From: Neocallimastix lanati (nom. inval.)
Lineage: Eukaryota; Neocallimastigomycota; Neocallimastigomycetes; Neocallimastigales; Neocallimastigaceae
NCBI GenBank assembly: GCA_016946835.1
Contig: JACVTC010000092.1
Location: forward strand, 547,001-611,000
Direction: 5' to 3'
DNA: 64,000 nucleotides
The notes beneath the pieces are model-generated. The model was not told the DNA's origin and searched no databases. It worked only from the letters and a program-made list of their open reading frames with translations. This document shows, in pieces, positions 51,845-62,779 of this stretch (positions are counted from its first letter, which is position 1; each line of letters starts with the position of its first letter). A program made the position numbers and the translations under genes.

Positions 51845-52086
51845 AGAATAAAATAAAAATATGATAAACTTAATTATTTTCAAATAATTAAGTAAAATAT
51901 TACTTTATTTAATTTTTAGATTTTTAACCTTAATAAACTTTTCAATTAAACTTTTTAATAATTAAATTAATATTAATTAAAATAAAATAAATTATTAATT
52001 GTTTATTCTTAATATTTTAAAAAAAAAAAAAAAAAAATAATAAAACAATAAAATAAAATATTATTATTATTCCCTGAACCTTACCA
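51839..52086 (+). repeat. 3' LTR of element H
   Basis: 248 bp, TGCTAAAGAATA to ACCTTACCA, preceded by the purine tract AAAGGGAGGAGATCA. Differs from the 5' LTR only in A-run and AAT-run lengths, as far as I can see. Followed by AAGT. Confidence 0.9.
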
Positions 52087-52090
52087 AAGT

Positions 52091-52876
52091 TAATACAGAA
52101 TGAACAAATAATACTAATTGTGCTAGAATAATATAAATTATTCTAACCTTATAGATTATTCTATTCTATATAATTGGAACTTTCCAATATTCTTCAAATA
52201 TTACTAAATAGAAATCTTAAGTTAATAAATCACTAATTAACTTATAATTCCTTTTTGAATTATCGATCCGATTCCATTATAATGTATTAAAAATCTTTAG
52301 CAAAGAATATTGTCCTTGCCCACTTAATATATTAATATTATATTTCTTTTGTATTATGTTATATTGAAAATAATCAAATCTATTTAATTAGTTATTAAAA
52401 TTTTCGTTATCAATTTAAATTTATTTTTAATTACTAAATTTAACTAAACCACAATAAAATATTCTGTATAATCTCTTTATTTTTATTTTATATATATTAG
52501 TATTAAACTATTATTAAATAATTAATAATTCAATAATATATAACTACTATTTATAACAATAATATTATTAACTAAAATAATAATTCAATTTCAATTTAAA
52601 TGTTTTATTTATAAAAATAATTAGTAATTAGTTTATTAAAAAAAATAGTTAGGCTTTACAAATTTTAATTTGATAAAAAAATATAAATACATGTAATTTT
52701 TAGTGAAATAAAATATAATCAATAACTTACTTTTATTAAATAAATAATTATATTATTATTTTTCTTTTATAAATTTAAATAAATAAACATTGATTTTAAA
52801 ACAAAATTATTTTTATTGTAATTTTATTATTTGTGTTAATTATTATTATATTCCTAAAACTATATGAACCATACCA
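52091..52876 (+). repeat. Solo LTR of the F family
   Basis: 786 bp, TAATACAGAATG to GAACCATACCA, the plus-strand counterpart of the F LTR with a small number of differences (about 1-2% by eye). AAGT lies to its left (52087-52090), AGTT to its right (52877-52880). No interior. Confidence 0.87.
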
Positions 52877-52880
52877 AGTT

Positions 52881-53645
52881 TGGTAAAGAATGACTATAAA
52901 TTACTTATTTTGTTATGTTTAGACATAACTTAACCATAATTAAGTTTATATTCTTTACTAATGGAACTTTCTTATATTCTTCCCTGAATTAAATTAAAAA
53001 TTTTATTATATAATATTATAAATTAATTAAAATTATTATAATATTAATTAAAATCTTTATAAAAATATTTTTTATAAAATCATTACTGAATCTTAATTAA
53101 ATTAATATTAAAATACATATAAACTCTTCAAAAATTTATATTAACAAATTCTTTATTGAATCTATATTAAAATTATTTTATATTTTTATTATATTTTTAT
53201 CAAATTAATTATTATTAACTTTCAATAACATTATAAATTAATATTAATTTTTATTAAACTTAAAATAAATTATCATTAAATAATTTATTATCTTTTACAA
53301 AATTCAATTAATATTTTTGTAAACTTTTAATTAAAAATTTTATTAAAAACTTTTTAATTATTTACTCCAGATATTATTTAATTAAAATCTTTATAATATC
53401 TTTTTAAATAATAATTTTTTATTCCTTTATGGAATTTATATTAAACATATTATTAATAATTTTATTTAACATTTAATTAAGAATGAATTAATAATTCTTT
53501 TAATTAAATACTTAAATTCTTTTTCATTTCCAAGATATTAAACTTTAAAAATGAAATCGAATATAAATATCTGAAGAAAATAACTTCTTCTAAATATAAA
53601 TAAAATAGCAAAAAAAAAAAAAAAACAATAATAAAAATAATAAAA

Positions 53646-53709
<64 letters not shown>

Positions 53710-53936
53710 TAAAAATAGTAATAATATTAGTAATAATATAAGTAATAGTATTAATATTAATATTAGGAATAGTAATAATTTAGCTAATAAAATTTAATTA
53801 GTTTAATAAATAATGTAATTACTTTAAAAATTAAATAAACAAATAAATTATAAAATTGTTATTGTGTAAATAAATATTTTAAATCTTTATCTTTTGTGTA
53901 TAAAAAAAATTTTGTTTTTCCCAATGAACCATAACA
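52881..53936 (+). repeat. 5' LTR of element J
   Basis: 1056 bp, TGGTAAAGAATG to GAACCATAACA. The edge folds: GTAAAGAAT pairs with ATTCTTTAC about 80 bp away, with GTTATG/CATAAC and AACTTAA/TTAAGTT inside. TATA-like GAATATAAATATC is at about 53558. A TAA microsatellite lies at 53638-53707. Related at its ends to solo LTR 1. Confidence 0.78.
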
Positions 53937-53942
53937 TAAGTT

Positions 53943-53960
53943 TGGTGGAGATATCGGGGA
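53943..53960 (+). other. tRNA-type primer-binding site of J
   Basis: TGGTGGAGATATCGGGGA, six bases after the LTR, identical to H and F. Confidence 0.82.
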
Positions 53961-54204
53961 AAAACAAAATTTTAATATTACATTAGATAATTATTTAAAA
54001 AATTAGTTATTAATTTAAAATTTTTTTTTATGAAATAGTTTTTTTTTTTATAAAACATATTTTTTTTTTTTGCCTAAAACTTTTTTTTAAAAATTAAAGT
54101 GATAGATAAATTTTTTTTTAAAATTTATTAATGAAGCTTTAATTAAATAACTTTTGATTAAGTTATTTTATTTTAATTGTTATAATTAAATTAAATTGAA
54201 TTAG

Positions 54205-54432
54205 TACGCTTCAGAAGCAGTACTATTGTTGGGATTGTAGGAGTAAAAATTATCGACGTAAGTATATCCTTAACAATTTTTATATTGTAAGGCAATGTGC
54301 TACAATATTCGTTTGAGAATAATTGTACTCTGTGCGTTTTATCCATGACACCGTAATAGGTAAGCTGTGTAAAACGTAAACGATTTTTACTAATCCTAAC
54401 AATACTATTAGAAAGTAGCTGGAAATGCTATT
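54205..54432 (+). other. Leader RNA domain of J, related to that of B
   Basis: Contains ATGACACC (about 54345-54352), GTAATAGGTAAGCTG, ACTAATCCTAAC and GCTGGAAATGCT in the same order and nearly the same spacing as in B (9491-9581). AGGTAAG resembles a splice donor, and a T9AG acceptor-like tract stands at about 54588-54598. More diverged than the B-F pair in its first half. Confidence 0.62.
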
Positions 54433-54954
54433 TGATTATAATAATTAATTTTAAAATATTTAATTTTTAAGTTATTAGTATATATTAAAATTGTTATTAA
54501 TTATAAATTATACAAAAAAAAATTTTTTTTTTTAAAAATATACGCATTAAAATATTTTTCTTTGAGTAAATATTTATTCCAACAAAATTTTTTTTTAGGT
54601 ATCCGGCGTAATTATATACCTGCATATAGTATCTAGATAACGATATACGTAGTAGAGGTTATAAAGATATAAAAATAATTTTAAATTTGCAAAGTAAAAC
54701 AGAGTGAGGTTGCATTGAAGTGGGGTAGTAGAGGTTTTAAAGATAAGGTTACGATATATCAAGAGTATCTAACTGACGGTCTTTAGAACGAGGTCGAACG
54801 ACGCAGTAACTTCACTTGGGGGTTTGAAAAACGATTTAAATTTATAATATATGCATATGAAATAATTATTGATTCTCCGGGTATAGTACTTATATTATTT
54901 ACTCAATAAAAAAAAAATATATAATAATTTTTTTTGAACAAAAGTTTTCTTTCT

Positions 54955-55101
54955 TTATTGTCGAACAGAGTGTTTGAAATAAAGTAAATATTAATATTAT
55001 TAACAATAATTTTATTTATTCGTCAAACAGAGTGTTTGGAATAAAGGATTAATTAATAATATAACAATATTATTTTTTTTATCTGTTAAACGGAGTGTTT
55101 G

Positions 55102-55140
<39 letters not shown>
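54955..55140 (+). repeat. Three tandem leader hairpins of J
   Basis: The block AACAGAGTGTTTG (once AACGGAGTGTTTG) plus AATAAAG-like bases occurs at about 54965, 55026 and 55087, spaced about 61 bp. Each can form AAAC/GTTT-type short stems around AGAG. A run of about 39 A follows the third copy, then an AT-rich spacer to gag. Confidence 0.75.
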
Positions 55141-55306
55141 AATTATACTATTTACAATTAATATATTTAATATATATATATAAATTTTTTTTTTACGAAT
55201 ACTTGGTAGTTTTGTTACTTTTCTTTAATCAAACTACTTAAAATAAAATATTAATTAATAAATAAATTAAATTCAAATTAGTTAAATACTAAAAATTCTG
55301 GTAAAA

Positions 55307-56222
55307 ATGAGTGACATTCATTTCAGAGAACTAAAGAAAGAATTAAAGGATATCGAAAAATTGTCTAAGGACAATTTAGATATCAAGACCTGGTGTTCTG
55401 ATCTTGAACTTTGGGTAGAACTTGGTGAAGTGACAGATGAAAGAAAAATTTTCTTGGCTTGCGTTTTAACTTCAACAGGAGAACCGAGACAAATTATTCA
55501 AGAACTCGGAAATCAAATTAATACCAATGATAGTTCAATTGACAATGATGAAGAAGATAGCTCTTCAGGCTCGGAATCTTCATCTGAAAAGTATTATCCT
55601 TCCTTACAAGAGATAACTAATGCATTAGAAGAATTTTATGGCACTAAAGAAGACCAAAATAATTTATTAAGGGAATTACGGTCTTTAAAAATAAAAAGAA
55701 ATGAAAGGGTAAAGGATTTTAATGTCAAATTTAAAACCTTATACTTAACTAGATAAAAAGAGAAAAAGACATGTCAGTGTATTAGATTATGTTGATGCTT
55801 TAGAAAACAACCAAGAAGTTTGGAAACGAGTAGCATTGGAAGATGATTTAACTCTCTCAAAAGCTTATCAAATCGCTGAAAAGGTAGACCGTTTGCAAAA
55901 TAGGTCAACTCAAGGAAGTACCCAACCAAGGCAAAATTTTACATCTAATAATTCTTTTTCTAATAACTATTCTCGTTCTAATCTTAGAAGTAGTAATACT
56001 AACAATTATAATAACCAAAAAAGTTTTGATAAATTAAGAATAGAAAGGTCTAAAGAAGGAAAAGAAATGGAGGATTTAACAAGAAAAATGAAAAATCTAA
56101 CTATCAAAGCATGTTATTTCTGTAAAGAACAAGGCCATTTTCAGAGTAACTGTCCCAAACTTCGTAAAATTATACAGAAAAACCGGGAAGAATTAATTCA
56201 AGATGATCATTTAAATCAGTAA
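55307..56222 (+). pseudogene. gag: Gag region of element J (about one break)
   Basis: Starts MSDIHFRELKKELKDIEKLSKDNLDIKTW, aligned with the starts of Gag in F and H. Same capsid-like text (KIFLACVLTSTGEPRQIIQEL, NNLLRELRSLKIKRNERVKDFNVKF), an acidic linker, an Asn/Ser-rich tail and a CCHC knuckle, CYFCKEQGHFQSNC. Ends HLNQ at a slippery heptamer. The region carries about one break. Confidence 0.85.
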
Positions 56223-56242
56223 GAGGGAGAAGAAGCTCTCCC
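56210..56242 (+). promoter_or_regulatory. -1 recoding signal at the gag-pol junction of J
   Basis: Slippery U UUA AAU (56210-56216), stop at 56220-56222, then hairpin GGGAGA (56225-56230) / TCTCCC (56237-56242) with loop AGAAGC. The -1 frame is open and joins the pol frame. Confidence 0.82.
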
Positions 56243-56362
56243 ATTGTCAATAAAACAGCTTCATTAAAATACCATCAAGAATCAATTAATAAAGAGTTTA
56301 GTAATATTAAAGAAATATTAGATTCAGAAAATTTTAAAAATTCCAACCATTTAATAGCGGCT

Positions 56363-59300
56363 ATGACTAGGAATTCAAAGAGAAAAAGTGACCAAGTGGA
56401 TAGCATTACACATGAAAGTGGAAGGAAGAGAAGTCATAGAAGCTTAAAGGACAATCCTATTACTATTTTAACTCCTGCCTTAAGGAAGAAACAAGAAGAA
56501 GAAATGACTAGTAAAACTCCACAAGAAAAGTATAAAAATCAAGTCAGCCCTTCTATACTAACTGAGCCTAGGATTGAAAAAGAAAAGATGAAAGAAAAAG
56601 CAATTCGTGATAAAGAACGAGCAGAGACAAATCAAATCTTAGATTCCGATTTCACTAAAGAAAATGTTACTGAAGGAAATAAGAGTGACCAAAATCTTGG
56701 AAACCATATCTCCTTGACAAGACTTATTAATGATCAACTTCCTAAAGACAATATTCCGGAAAACAAAAATATAAGAATATCCAGAAAAATACAAATGCAA
56801 ATAAATAAAGAACCTTACGATGTAATTGAAGATTTAAATAAGACTCAATGTAATATTACGTTTGGACAACTTCTAGATGTATCACCTAAAATACGTACGC
56901 AAGTGTCTCATGGTCTTAGATTAGAAAGGAATCAAACTAAGGTTACTGGTGTAGTGGATAACTTATCTGCAACCACTGTTATGGTAAATAACATAGAACA
57001 TACTTATAAAAGTCGAAGTCGTGAAGCACAAGAAGATGATGTGGCTATGGTAGATATTACGGTAGATGGTGTTAAAGGAAAAGCATTAGTTGATTCTTGT
57101 AGTAATTTAAGCATAATTACTAAACAGTTTCTAGATAAACTTCCTAATAAATATGAACCTATTGGAATTAGTTGTGGTAGGATTCGACTAGCTACCAGGA
57201 ATGATGATTATTCTGAAAGCTATATTCTAAAAATTCCTATACAAATTAATAAATTCAAAATGATTGTTAACTGTAGATTAGTTGAAAAAGAAGATCCATT
57301 TTATGATGTTCTTATTAATCTGAAAACTCAAATTGATCACCAATTATTTATTCATCCTATACTATATAGCCTATGCCAGTTTACTCCTACTGGGTTGATT
57401 AATGTTATCACACCCATTAATAATGATATAGAAGAAGAAGAAAAATTGGTATGTGTAGTAAGAGCTATTAATTCTAATAGTGAACTAGAAAAGAAGAACT
57501 TAGAAAAGTTAGAAGGTTTACCTCCTATAGAATACATTCATCACGAAAAGTTTAAAAATACTCTTAATAAAAATTATGTTGATGAAATTATTCTTCTACT
57601 TGAAGATAATATTGAAATAATTGCTACATCTACTGAAGAACTTACTCCTTCTAAATTATCTCCTCACAAAATTAAATTAAAAGCCGGAGTAAGACCTATT
57701 AAACAAAGATTCTACCGTTTAACCAAATTAAAATCTGATATTTTAAAAGAAGAACTAACCAAATTGATTGAAAAGAAACTTATTGAACCTTCGTACTCTG
57801 AATGGTCTTCACCAGTAGTCCTTGTACCGAAGCCTAACGGTAAATGGAGATTTTGTATAGACTATCGCAAGGTTAATGATGTCACTGAAAAAGACTCCTA
57901 TTCCTTACCAAATATAGATGAAATTTTTGATAGCCTCGATGGTGCTAAAATATTTACTACACTTGACCTTTATTCTGGCTATCACCAAATCTTAATGGAC
58001 GAAGAAAGCGTTGAGATAACTAGCTTTACAACCAAGTTTGGAAACTATCAGTTCAAAGTCATGCCTTTTGGATTAACTGGAGCACTTGCTACATTCCAAA
58101 GAGAAATGAACAAGATCCTATTTCCACTTATCGGAAAGTGTGTGTATAACTTTATTGATGATATTTTAATTTATTCTCGTACCATCGAAGAACATCTAGA
58201 GCATATTAAAGAAGTTCTTAAGATTTTTAAAAAGTATCATTTAAAAATTAATATTGAAAAATGTAAATTTATGCAAACTGAAGTAGAAGTACTTGGCCAT
58301 AAATTAACTACAGAGGGTTTAAGTCCCATGGATAGTAAAGTTGAAGCTATTAGAAACTGGAAATATCCTACTAATGTTCATGAGCTCAGATCTTTTCTGG
58401 GAGCAGTTGGTTACTATCGTAATTTTGTTAATAAATATTCACAAATTTCAGCACCTTTATGCAAACTTTTAAAGAAAGGGGAAAAATATATTTGGAATAA
58501 AGAACAAGAAGAAAGCTTTAAATCACTTAAAGAGGGTTTAATTAATGCACCTATATTAAAGTTTCCGCAATTTGACAAAGAATTTATAATAAGAACTGAT
58601 GCCTCTTACAATGGAATAGGCGGAGTACTCCTGCAAAAAGATGAAGAAACAAAGATTGAGCATCCGGTTCACTATATTAGTAGAACCTTAACTAAATCGG
58701 AGAAGAATTATGGAATTACTGATTTAGAAGGTGCTGCACTATATTATTGTTTAACTAAATTGAAACCTTACATTATAGGTAATCCCATTAAAACCATCAT
58801 TTATACGGATCATAAACCATTAATAGGTTTATTTAAAAATAAAGAACCACATGATGCAAGACAAACTCGTTGGTGTCTAACTGCAAGTATGCTAGGAGTT
58901 GAGATAAAGTATGAAAGTGGCAAGAAAAATGTCGTTGCTGATGCTCTCTCCAGAATGAAAAATGAAAGTAATAAAGTTGTTTTAGCTACCAATATTAATT
59001 CTGAAATTGATGAAACCCTGTTATCTAAAGTAATCAAGGAATTTCTTGAAGAAAAATTTACTGTTATTGATGGAGTTGAATATTTTATCGATGGAAATAA
59101 TTATCGTAAATTAATAACCAATACTGAAGAAAAATTAAAACTTATTTTTTCAGCACATAACGTAGGTCATGAAGGATACTACAAGACATATCAAAGGTTA
59201 AAAAGATGTTATTATTGGAATAATATGATCAGCGATGTCAAGAGGGTAGTTAGTAAATGTGAGAAATGTCAACTGAACCGCCCTCAACCATATCCTAATC

Positions 59301-59818
59301 CAACTGAAGGAATTCCAACCCAAGTTGAAGGACCATTTGTACATATGGGTCTGGATATCATAGGTCCATTGGTTCAAACGAGAAATAAAAATCAATATTT
59401 AATAGTAATGGTAGACTATTTCACTAAGTGGGTGGAAGCCGAACCTACAGAAACCATCACTGCAATGGATGTAATAAAATTTCTTATTAATGTATTTTCG
59501 AGGCATGGGATTCCACAGGTGATTACTACTGATAATGGAGTACAATTTACTGCGGACATGACTAAAATATTTCTTGATCTTTATGATGTCTATGTTAAGT
59601 TTACCTCAACCTATCATCCTGAGAGCAATGGCTTAGTAGAAAACAGAAATAAGGAGATAGGCAAATTATTGAGATTGCTAGGAACTAAATATAAGGATTG
59701 GGATGAAATCCTCCCTTCTGCTTTATGGGCTTTACATACTACTAAAAACAATGTAACAAAATATTCTAGCTTTGAACTTGTGTATGGTCGTGAAGATCAG
59801 CAACCCTTTGATAATTAA
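56363..59818 (+). CDS. pol: Element J Pol polyprotein, C-terminal end not present
   Basis: 1151 residues from MTRNSKRKSDQV; the frame is open further upstream to the recoding site. Order: basic N-terminus, ITFGQLLDVSPKIRTQVSHGLRLERN (about 165-190), protease with ALVDSCSNLSIIT near 240, reverse transcriptase with FIDD near 597, RNase H with RTDASYNGIG near 745, integrase zinc finger HNVGHEGYYKT...CEKCQLN (about 930-975), GLDIIGP near 998, TTDNGVQF near 1055, ENRNKE near 1090. The text then leaves the family shortly after the YGREDQQPFD motif, so the GPF module seen in D and F is absent. Closest to F and D. Confidence 0.9.
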   Translation: MTRNSKRKSDQVDSITHESGRKRSHRSLKDNPITILTPALRKKQEEEMTSKTPQEKYKNQVSPSILTEPRIEKEKMKEKAIRDKERAETNQILDSDFTKENVTEGNKSDQNLGNHISLTRLINDQLPKDNIPENKNIRISRKIQMQINKEPYDVIEDLNKTQCNITFGQLLDVSPKIRTQVSHGLRLERNQTKVTGVVDNLSATTVMVNNIEHTYKSRSREAQEDDVAMVDITVDGVKGKALVDSCSNLSIITKQFLDKLPNKYEPIGISCGRIRLATRNDDYSESYILKIPIQINKFKMIVNCRLVEKEDPFYDVLINLKTQIDHQLFIHPILYSLCQFTPTGLINVITPINNDIEEEEKLVCVVRAINSNSELEKKNLEKLEGLPPIEYIHHEKFKNTLNKNYVDEIILLLEDNIEIIATSTEELTPSKLSPHKIKLKAGVRPIKQRFYRLTKLKSDILKEELTKLIEKKLIEPSYSEWSSPVVLVPKPNGKWRFCIDYRKVNDVTEKDSYSLPNIDEIFDSLDGAKIFTTLDLYSGYHQILMDEESVEITSFTTKFGNYQFKVMPFGLTGALATFQREMNKILFPLIGKCVYNFIDDILIYSRTIEEHLEHIKEVLKIFKKYHLKINIEKCKFMQTEVEVLGHKLTTEGLSPMDSKVEAIRNWKYPTNVHELRSFLGAVGYYRNFVNKYSQISAPLCKLLKKGEKYIWNKEQEESFKSLKEGLINAPILKFPQFDKEFIIRTDASYNGIGGVLLQKDEETKIEHPVHYISRTLTKSEKNYGITDLEGAALYYCLTKLKPYIIGNPIKTIIYTDHKPLIGLFKNKEPHDARQTRWCLTASMLGVEIKYESGKKNVVADALSRMKNESNKVVLATNINSEIDETLLSKVIKEFLEEKFTVIDGVEYFIDGNNYRKLITNTEEKLKLIFSAHNVGHEGYYKTYQRLKRCYYWNNMISDVKRVVSKCEKCQLNRPQPYPNPTEGIPTQVEGPFVHMGLDIIGPLVQTRNKNQYLIVMVDYFTKWVEAEPTETITAMDVIKFLINVFSRHGIPQVITTDNGVQFTADMTKIFLDLYDVYVKFTSTYHPESNGLVENRNKEIGKLLRLLGTKYKDWDEILPSALWALHTTKNNVTKYSSFELVYGREDQQPFDN

Positions 59819-60092
59819 TATTTTAATAATTAATTATTTTATATAAATACATGTTTAAATCTTTTGATTAATCCTTTGTAGGATTATTGCAATTTAAATT
59901 ATAGTAATAATTATATAAAATAATAATGTAATAAAATATTATTAATATTAAATAAAACTTATATTTTAAATAAAAGACTTATTTATAATAATAATATGTT
60001 TTAAATAAGAATAAAATTAAATTATTAATTAATTACTATAATTTGGCATCTTGACCTAATCGTTAAGACCAAATTATCACATAACTTTGACG
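59819..60092. other. AT-rich spacer between J and K
   Basis: No gene. It contains a near-palindrome, AATTTGG (60040-60046) with CCAAATT (60069-60075), around GCATCTTGACCTAATCGTTAAGA. GGCATCTTGA resembles the polypurine tract and LTR start of D and F (GGGGCATCT then T), so it may be a remnant of a lineage 2 3' end. Confidence 0.45.
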
Positions 60093-60279
60093 TTAAAAAT
60101 AATAAATAATTAAATTATAATAAAGTAATTAATTTTTAGATTATAAACATTTAAATTATAAAAATATTAAATATTTAAATAATACACAATTAATAATAAT
60201 TAGATTAAAATAATATAAAATAAACAATAATTGTTTATTTAATTGTTTATTATTAATAGTTAATTTATTATTTATAAAC

Positions 60280-60983
60280 TGTAAAGATGTGATTATCCCA
60301 ATCACATTTTAAATTAAAAATTTTTCTTGTGTAATTCAAAAATGTAAATTATTCTTTGATTTATAAAATAATCAACAAAGTAAATAAATCATATGAACTA
60401 AATTTTTGAATTATATTCTTTAAGCCACAAGATAAATTTTTAATGTAATAATTTTTATAAAATTTAATTCTGAGAAAATTATTGTTGTAAAATAATTTAA
60501 ATGAATTAATTAAAGTTTAAAACAAAATAAATTAATAATTTATTTTGTGAAAATTAAGTTTCAAAATTTAATCATGACTCCTTTAACATTGTTTTTAAAT
60601 CGAAAATTAATAAAGACTTTACTTATAATATTAAAATAATAAATAGATAATAAATGTACTTAATTTTAATTATTTAGTATTTAGTTTAATTAATAATTAT
60701 ATTTTTCTAAATTTAGTTATAGTTTATAAATTTATTATTTAATAAAATTCATTAGGATAGTTTTATATTAAAATATATGTAATTTAAATAAAATAATATA
60801 TTATCAATGTATTTAGGAAAAGTATAAATAGAAGATACTTTTCACATTTTTTCTCGATGTAATTGTTATTTTTAACAAATAAATATTAAATATTAATAAA
60901 ATATATTTTAATAAAAAATTTTTTAATAAAATAAAATTTATTGTATTTTGTTATTGTAATCTATTTTTGTGTTTTCTTTTACA
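60280..60983 (+). repeat. Solo LTR inside the left LTR of K
   Basis: 704 bp, TGTAAAGATGTG to TCTTTTACA, with TAAAC duplicated on both sides (60275-60279, 60984-60988). The intact site is visible in the other K LTR near 63008-63013. The edge carries a perfect hairpin, ATGTGATT / AATCACAT (60286-60306). TATA-like AGTATAAATAGAAG is at about 60820. A 5-bp duplication, as with G, suggests a lineage 1 family. Confidence 0.88.
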
Positions 60984-61326
60984 TAAACAGAGTATAAATA
61001 TAAAAATTAATATAAATAGAAATAAAAATTAATAGTTTTAAAAATTGTTCCTAATTAACCATTATAAAAATTAGATAATATTAATAATAATATTTTAAAA
61101 TGATTATTTTTAATAAATTATAATTTTAATAGAACAAAATGTATTAATGAATCAATAACTAATTGATTTAATTATTTTAAGTTACTTAATAAAATATTAA
61201 AATAAAATTAAAATTACTTTTATCTTTTTTTTTTTATTAACTAGTATATCTAGTTATATTTGAACATGAGAATAAAGACTTTTAGTAAGAAATTACTAAA
61301 TTAACTTTATTTTCAATCTGTTTCAA

Positions 61327-62779
61327 TGGTGGAGAATCCAAATATATCTACTACTAGTAGCTAAACTTAAGGTCGGAGGGAAGTCTATAAGCTCTCTGTT
61401 CCCCAAGATTCACTTATAGTTTTAACCAAAATTGAATAAGTATAATAAAAATTATTAAATAAAATTGAATGACTATAAACTAACTAATAAATTACAATCA
61501 AACAATATATAAAAATGTCAATAATTAATAAAAATATTTTTATAAGAATTATAGAATTTATAAAAATTAATTATAATAGCAAATTGATATACAAAATAAA
61601 TATTATTAAAATTAAAAATATAAATGCAATAATCAATATTATTAAATGTGAAATACTCTATATATTCCCAACAGATTAATAATAGATTATTATATTAATT
61701 ATTAAATTATGATGTGAAATACCCTATATATTTCCAACAGCTTAATTATAATAATTATATATATATATTAATAATAAAAATAATATTTAAAAATTGATAG
61801 TATATTATAAAAAAAAAAAAATATTATAATTAAAAATTTAATAAATATTATAATATATAAAAATATAAAATTAAAATTATTACACTATATATTAGAATAT
61901 ATTGTAAAATATTATTAGTATATAATTTAATATATTTAAAATAACATATTATAAAAATTTAATTGAAAAGTAAAATTTTTCATGAACAATTTATAATAAA
62001 TATTTTTAATATATATATATTTTTTGAAAATAATTTAAAACATAAAAATTATAATATAAAGTAGTCTATACATAAAATATTATAATATCTCCATTTAGAA
62101 CAAATAATTATAATATAAATTTTATAATAAATAATTATAATATAATATATAATAAGTCTATATGTAGAATATTATATTATAAAATTTTATAAAAAAAAAA
62201 AAAAAAAAAATAAATATAAAAATAAAATCTACCAAAGAAAGTTATCTTTATAGCGGATATTAAAGAATTTTAATGAATTTTCTACTCAGAAATGATTTTT
62301 TACTTATAATAATCTTTTTGAAAGTGGATTAAAAAGATGTGGTTATCCTTTATTACGGAAAATTAAAGCAACTTTAAATTATAATAAAAAAAAAAAATTC
62401 TATTACGAACTGTGGATAGTCTTTAACCTTTAAAGCTAATTTAAATATTAATGGAATATAAAAATATATACCAAAATAGTGTAAATAATACTGTGGATAT
62501 TTTTGTGGATAAATCTAATAGAATAATAAATATTATAAGAGATTATGATGTAATATTAAATTAAAATCTATATTAATGGAGGACAAATCTAAAACAATAT
62601 TTGAATAAGAAGATTAATTAATTAAAAGTAAAACAAAAGAAAATCAATTACAATAAGAAAAATAATGAACCTATAAAAGACCTTTAGATATAGTAAAAAT
62701 ATATTTCATTCTTTATAAACTATTTTCTTTATCCATAATAACTTCAGGGGACGAAGTTATATCTTAAGGGGTGAGAAAT
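61327..62779 (+). other. Non-coding interior of K
   Basis: Begins with a primer site and about 90 bases of more balanced sequence (CTACTAGTAGCTAAACTTAAGG...), then AT-rich DNA. A 35-bp unit, GTGAAATAC(T/C)CTATATATT(C/T)CCAACAG, occurs twice (from 61648 and from 61714). CATTCTTTAT (62707-62716) is inverted as ATAAAGAATG (62782-62791) at the start of the right LTR, bracketing the polypurine tract. No reading frame of note. Confidence 0.65.

Larger units (their letters stand above)
32661..52086 (+). mobile_element. Element H: Ty3/gypsy (lineage 2) LTR retrotransposon, split by the insertion of G
   Basis: Short LTRs (252 bp at 32661-32912, 248 bp at 51839-52086; only A-run and AAT-run differences seen), tRNA primer site, gag, recoding signal and pol. 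G (with F inside it) sits in the N-terminal part of pol with a TATGC duplication (34134-34138, 48010-48014). AAGT flanks H on both sides (32657-32660, 52087-52090). Without the nested elements H is about 5.5 kb. Apart from the insertion the coding region has about one break. The gag and pol wording place it with F, J and D. Confidence 0.9.
52881..59817 (+). mobile_element. Element J: Ty3/gypsy (lineage 2), 3' side incomplete
   Basis: 5' LTR 52881-53936, primer site identical to H and F, a long leader with conserved and repeated segments, gag, recoding signal and pol. The element does not reach its own 3' LTR; the sequence passes into unrelated AT-rich DNA and then element K. AGTT lies on its left, and AAGTT lies to the right of K (63349-63353), which fits J and K once having been neighbours in the same chain and then fused. 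Gag has about one break. No second LTR, so no age estimate. Confidence 0.87.
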
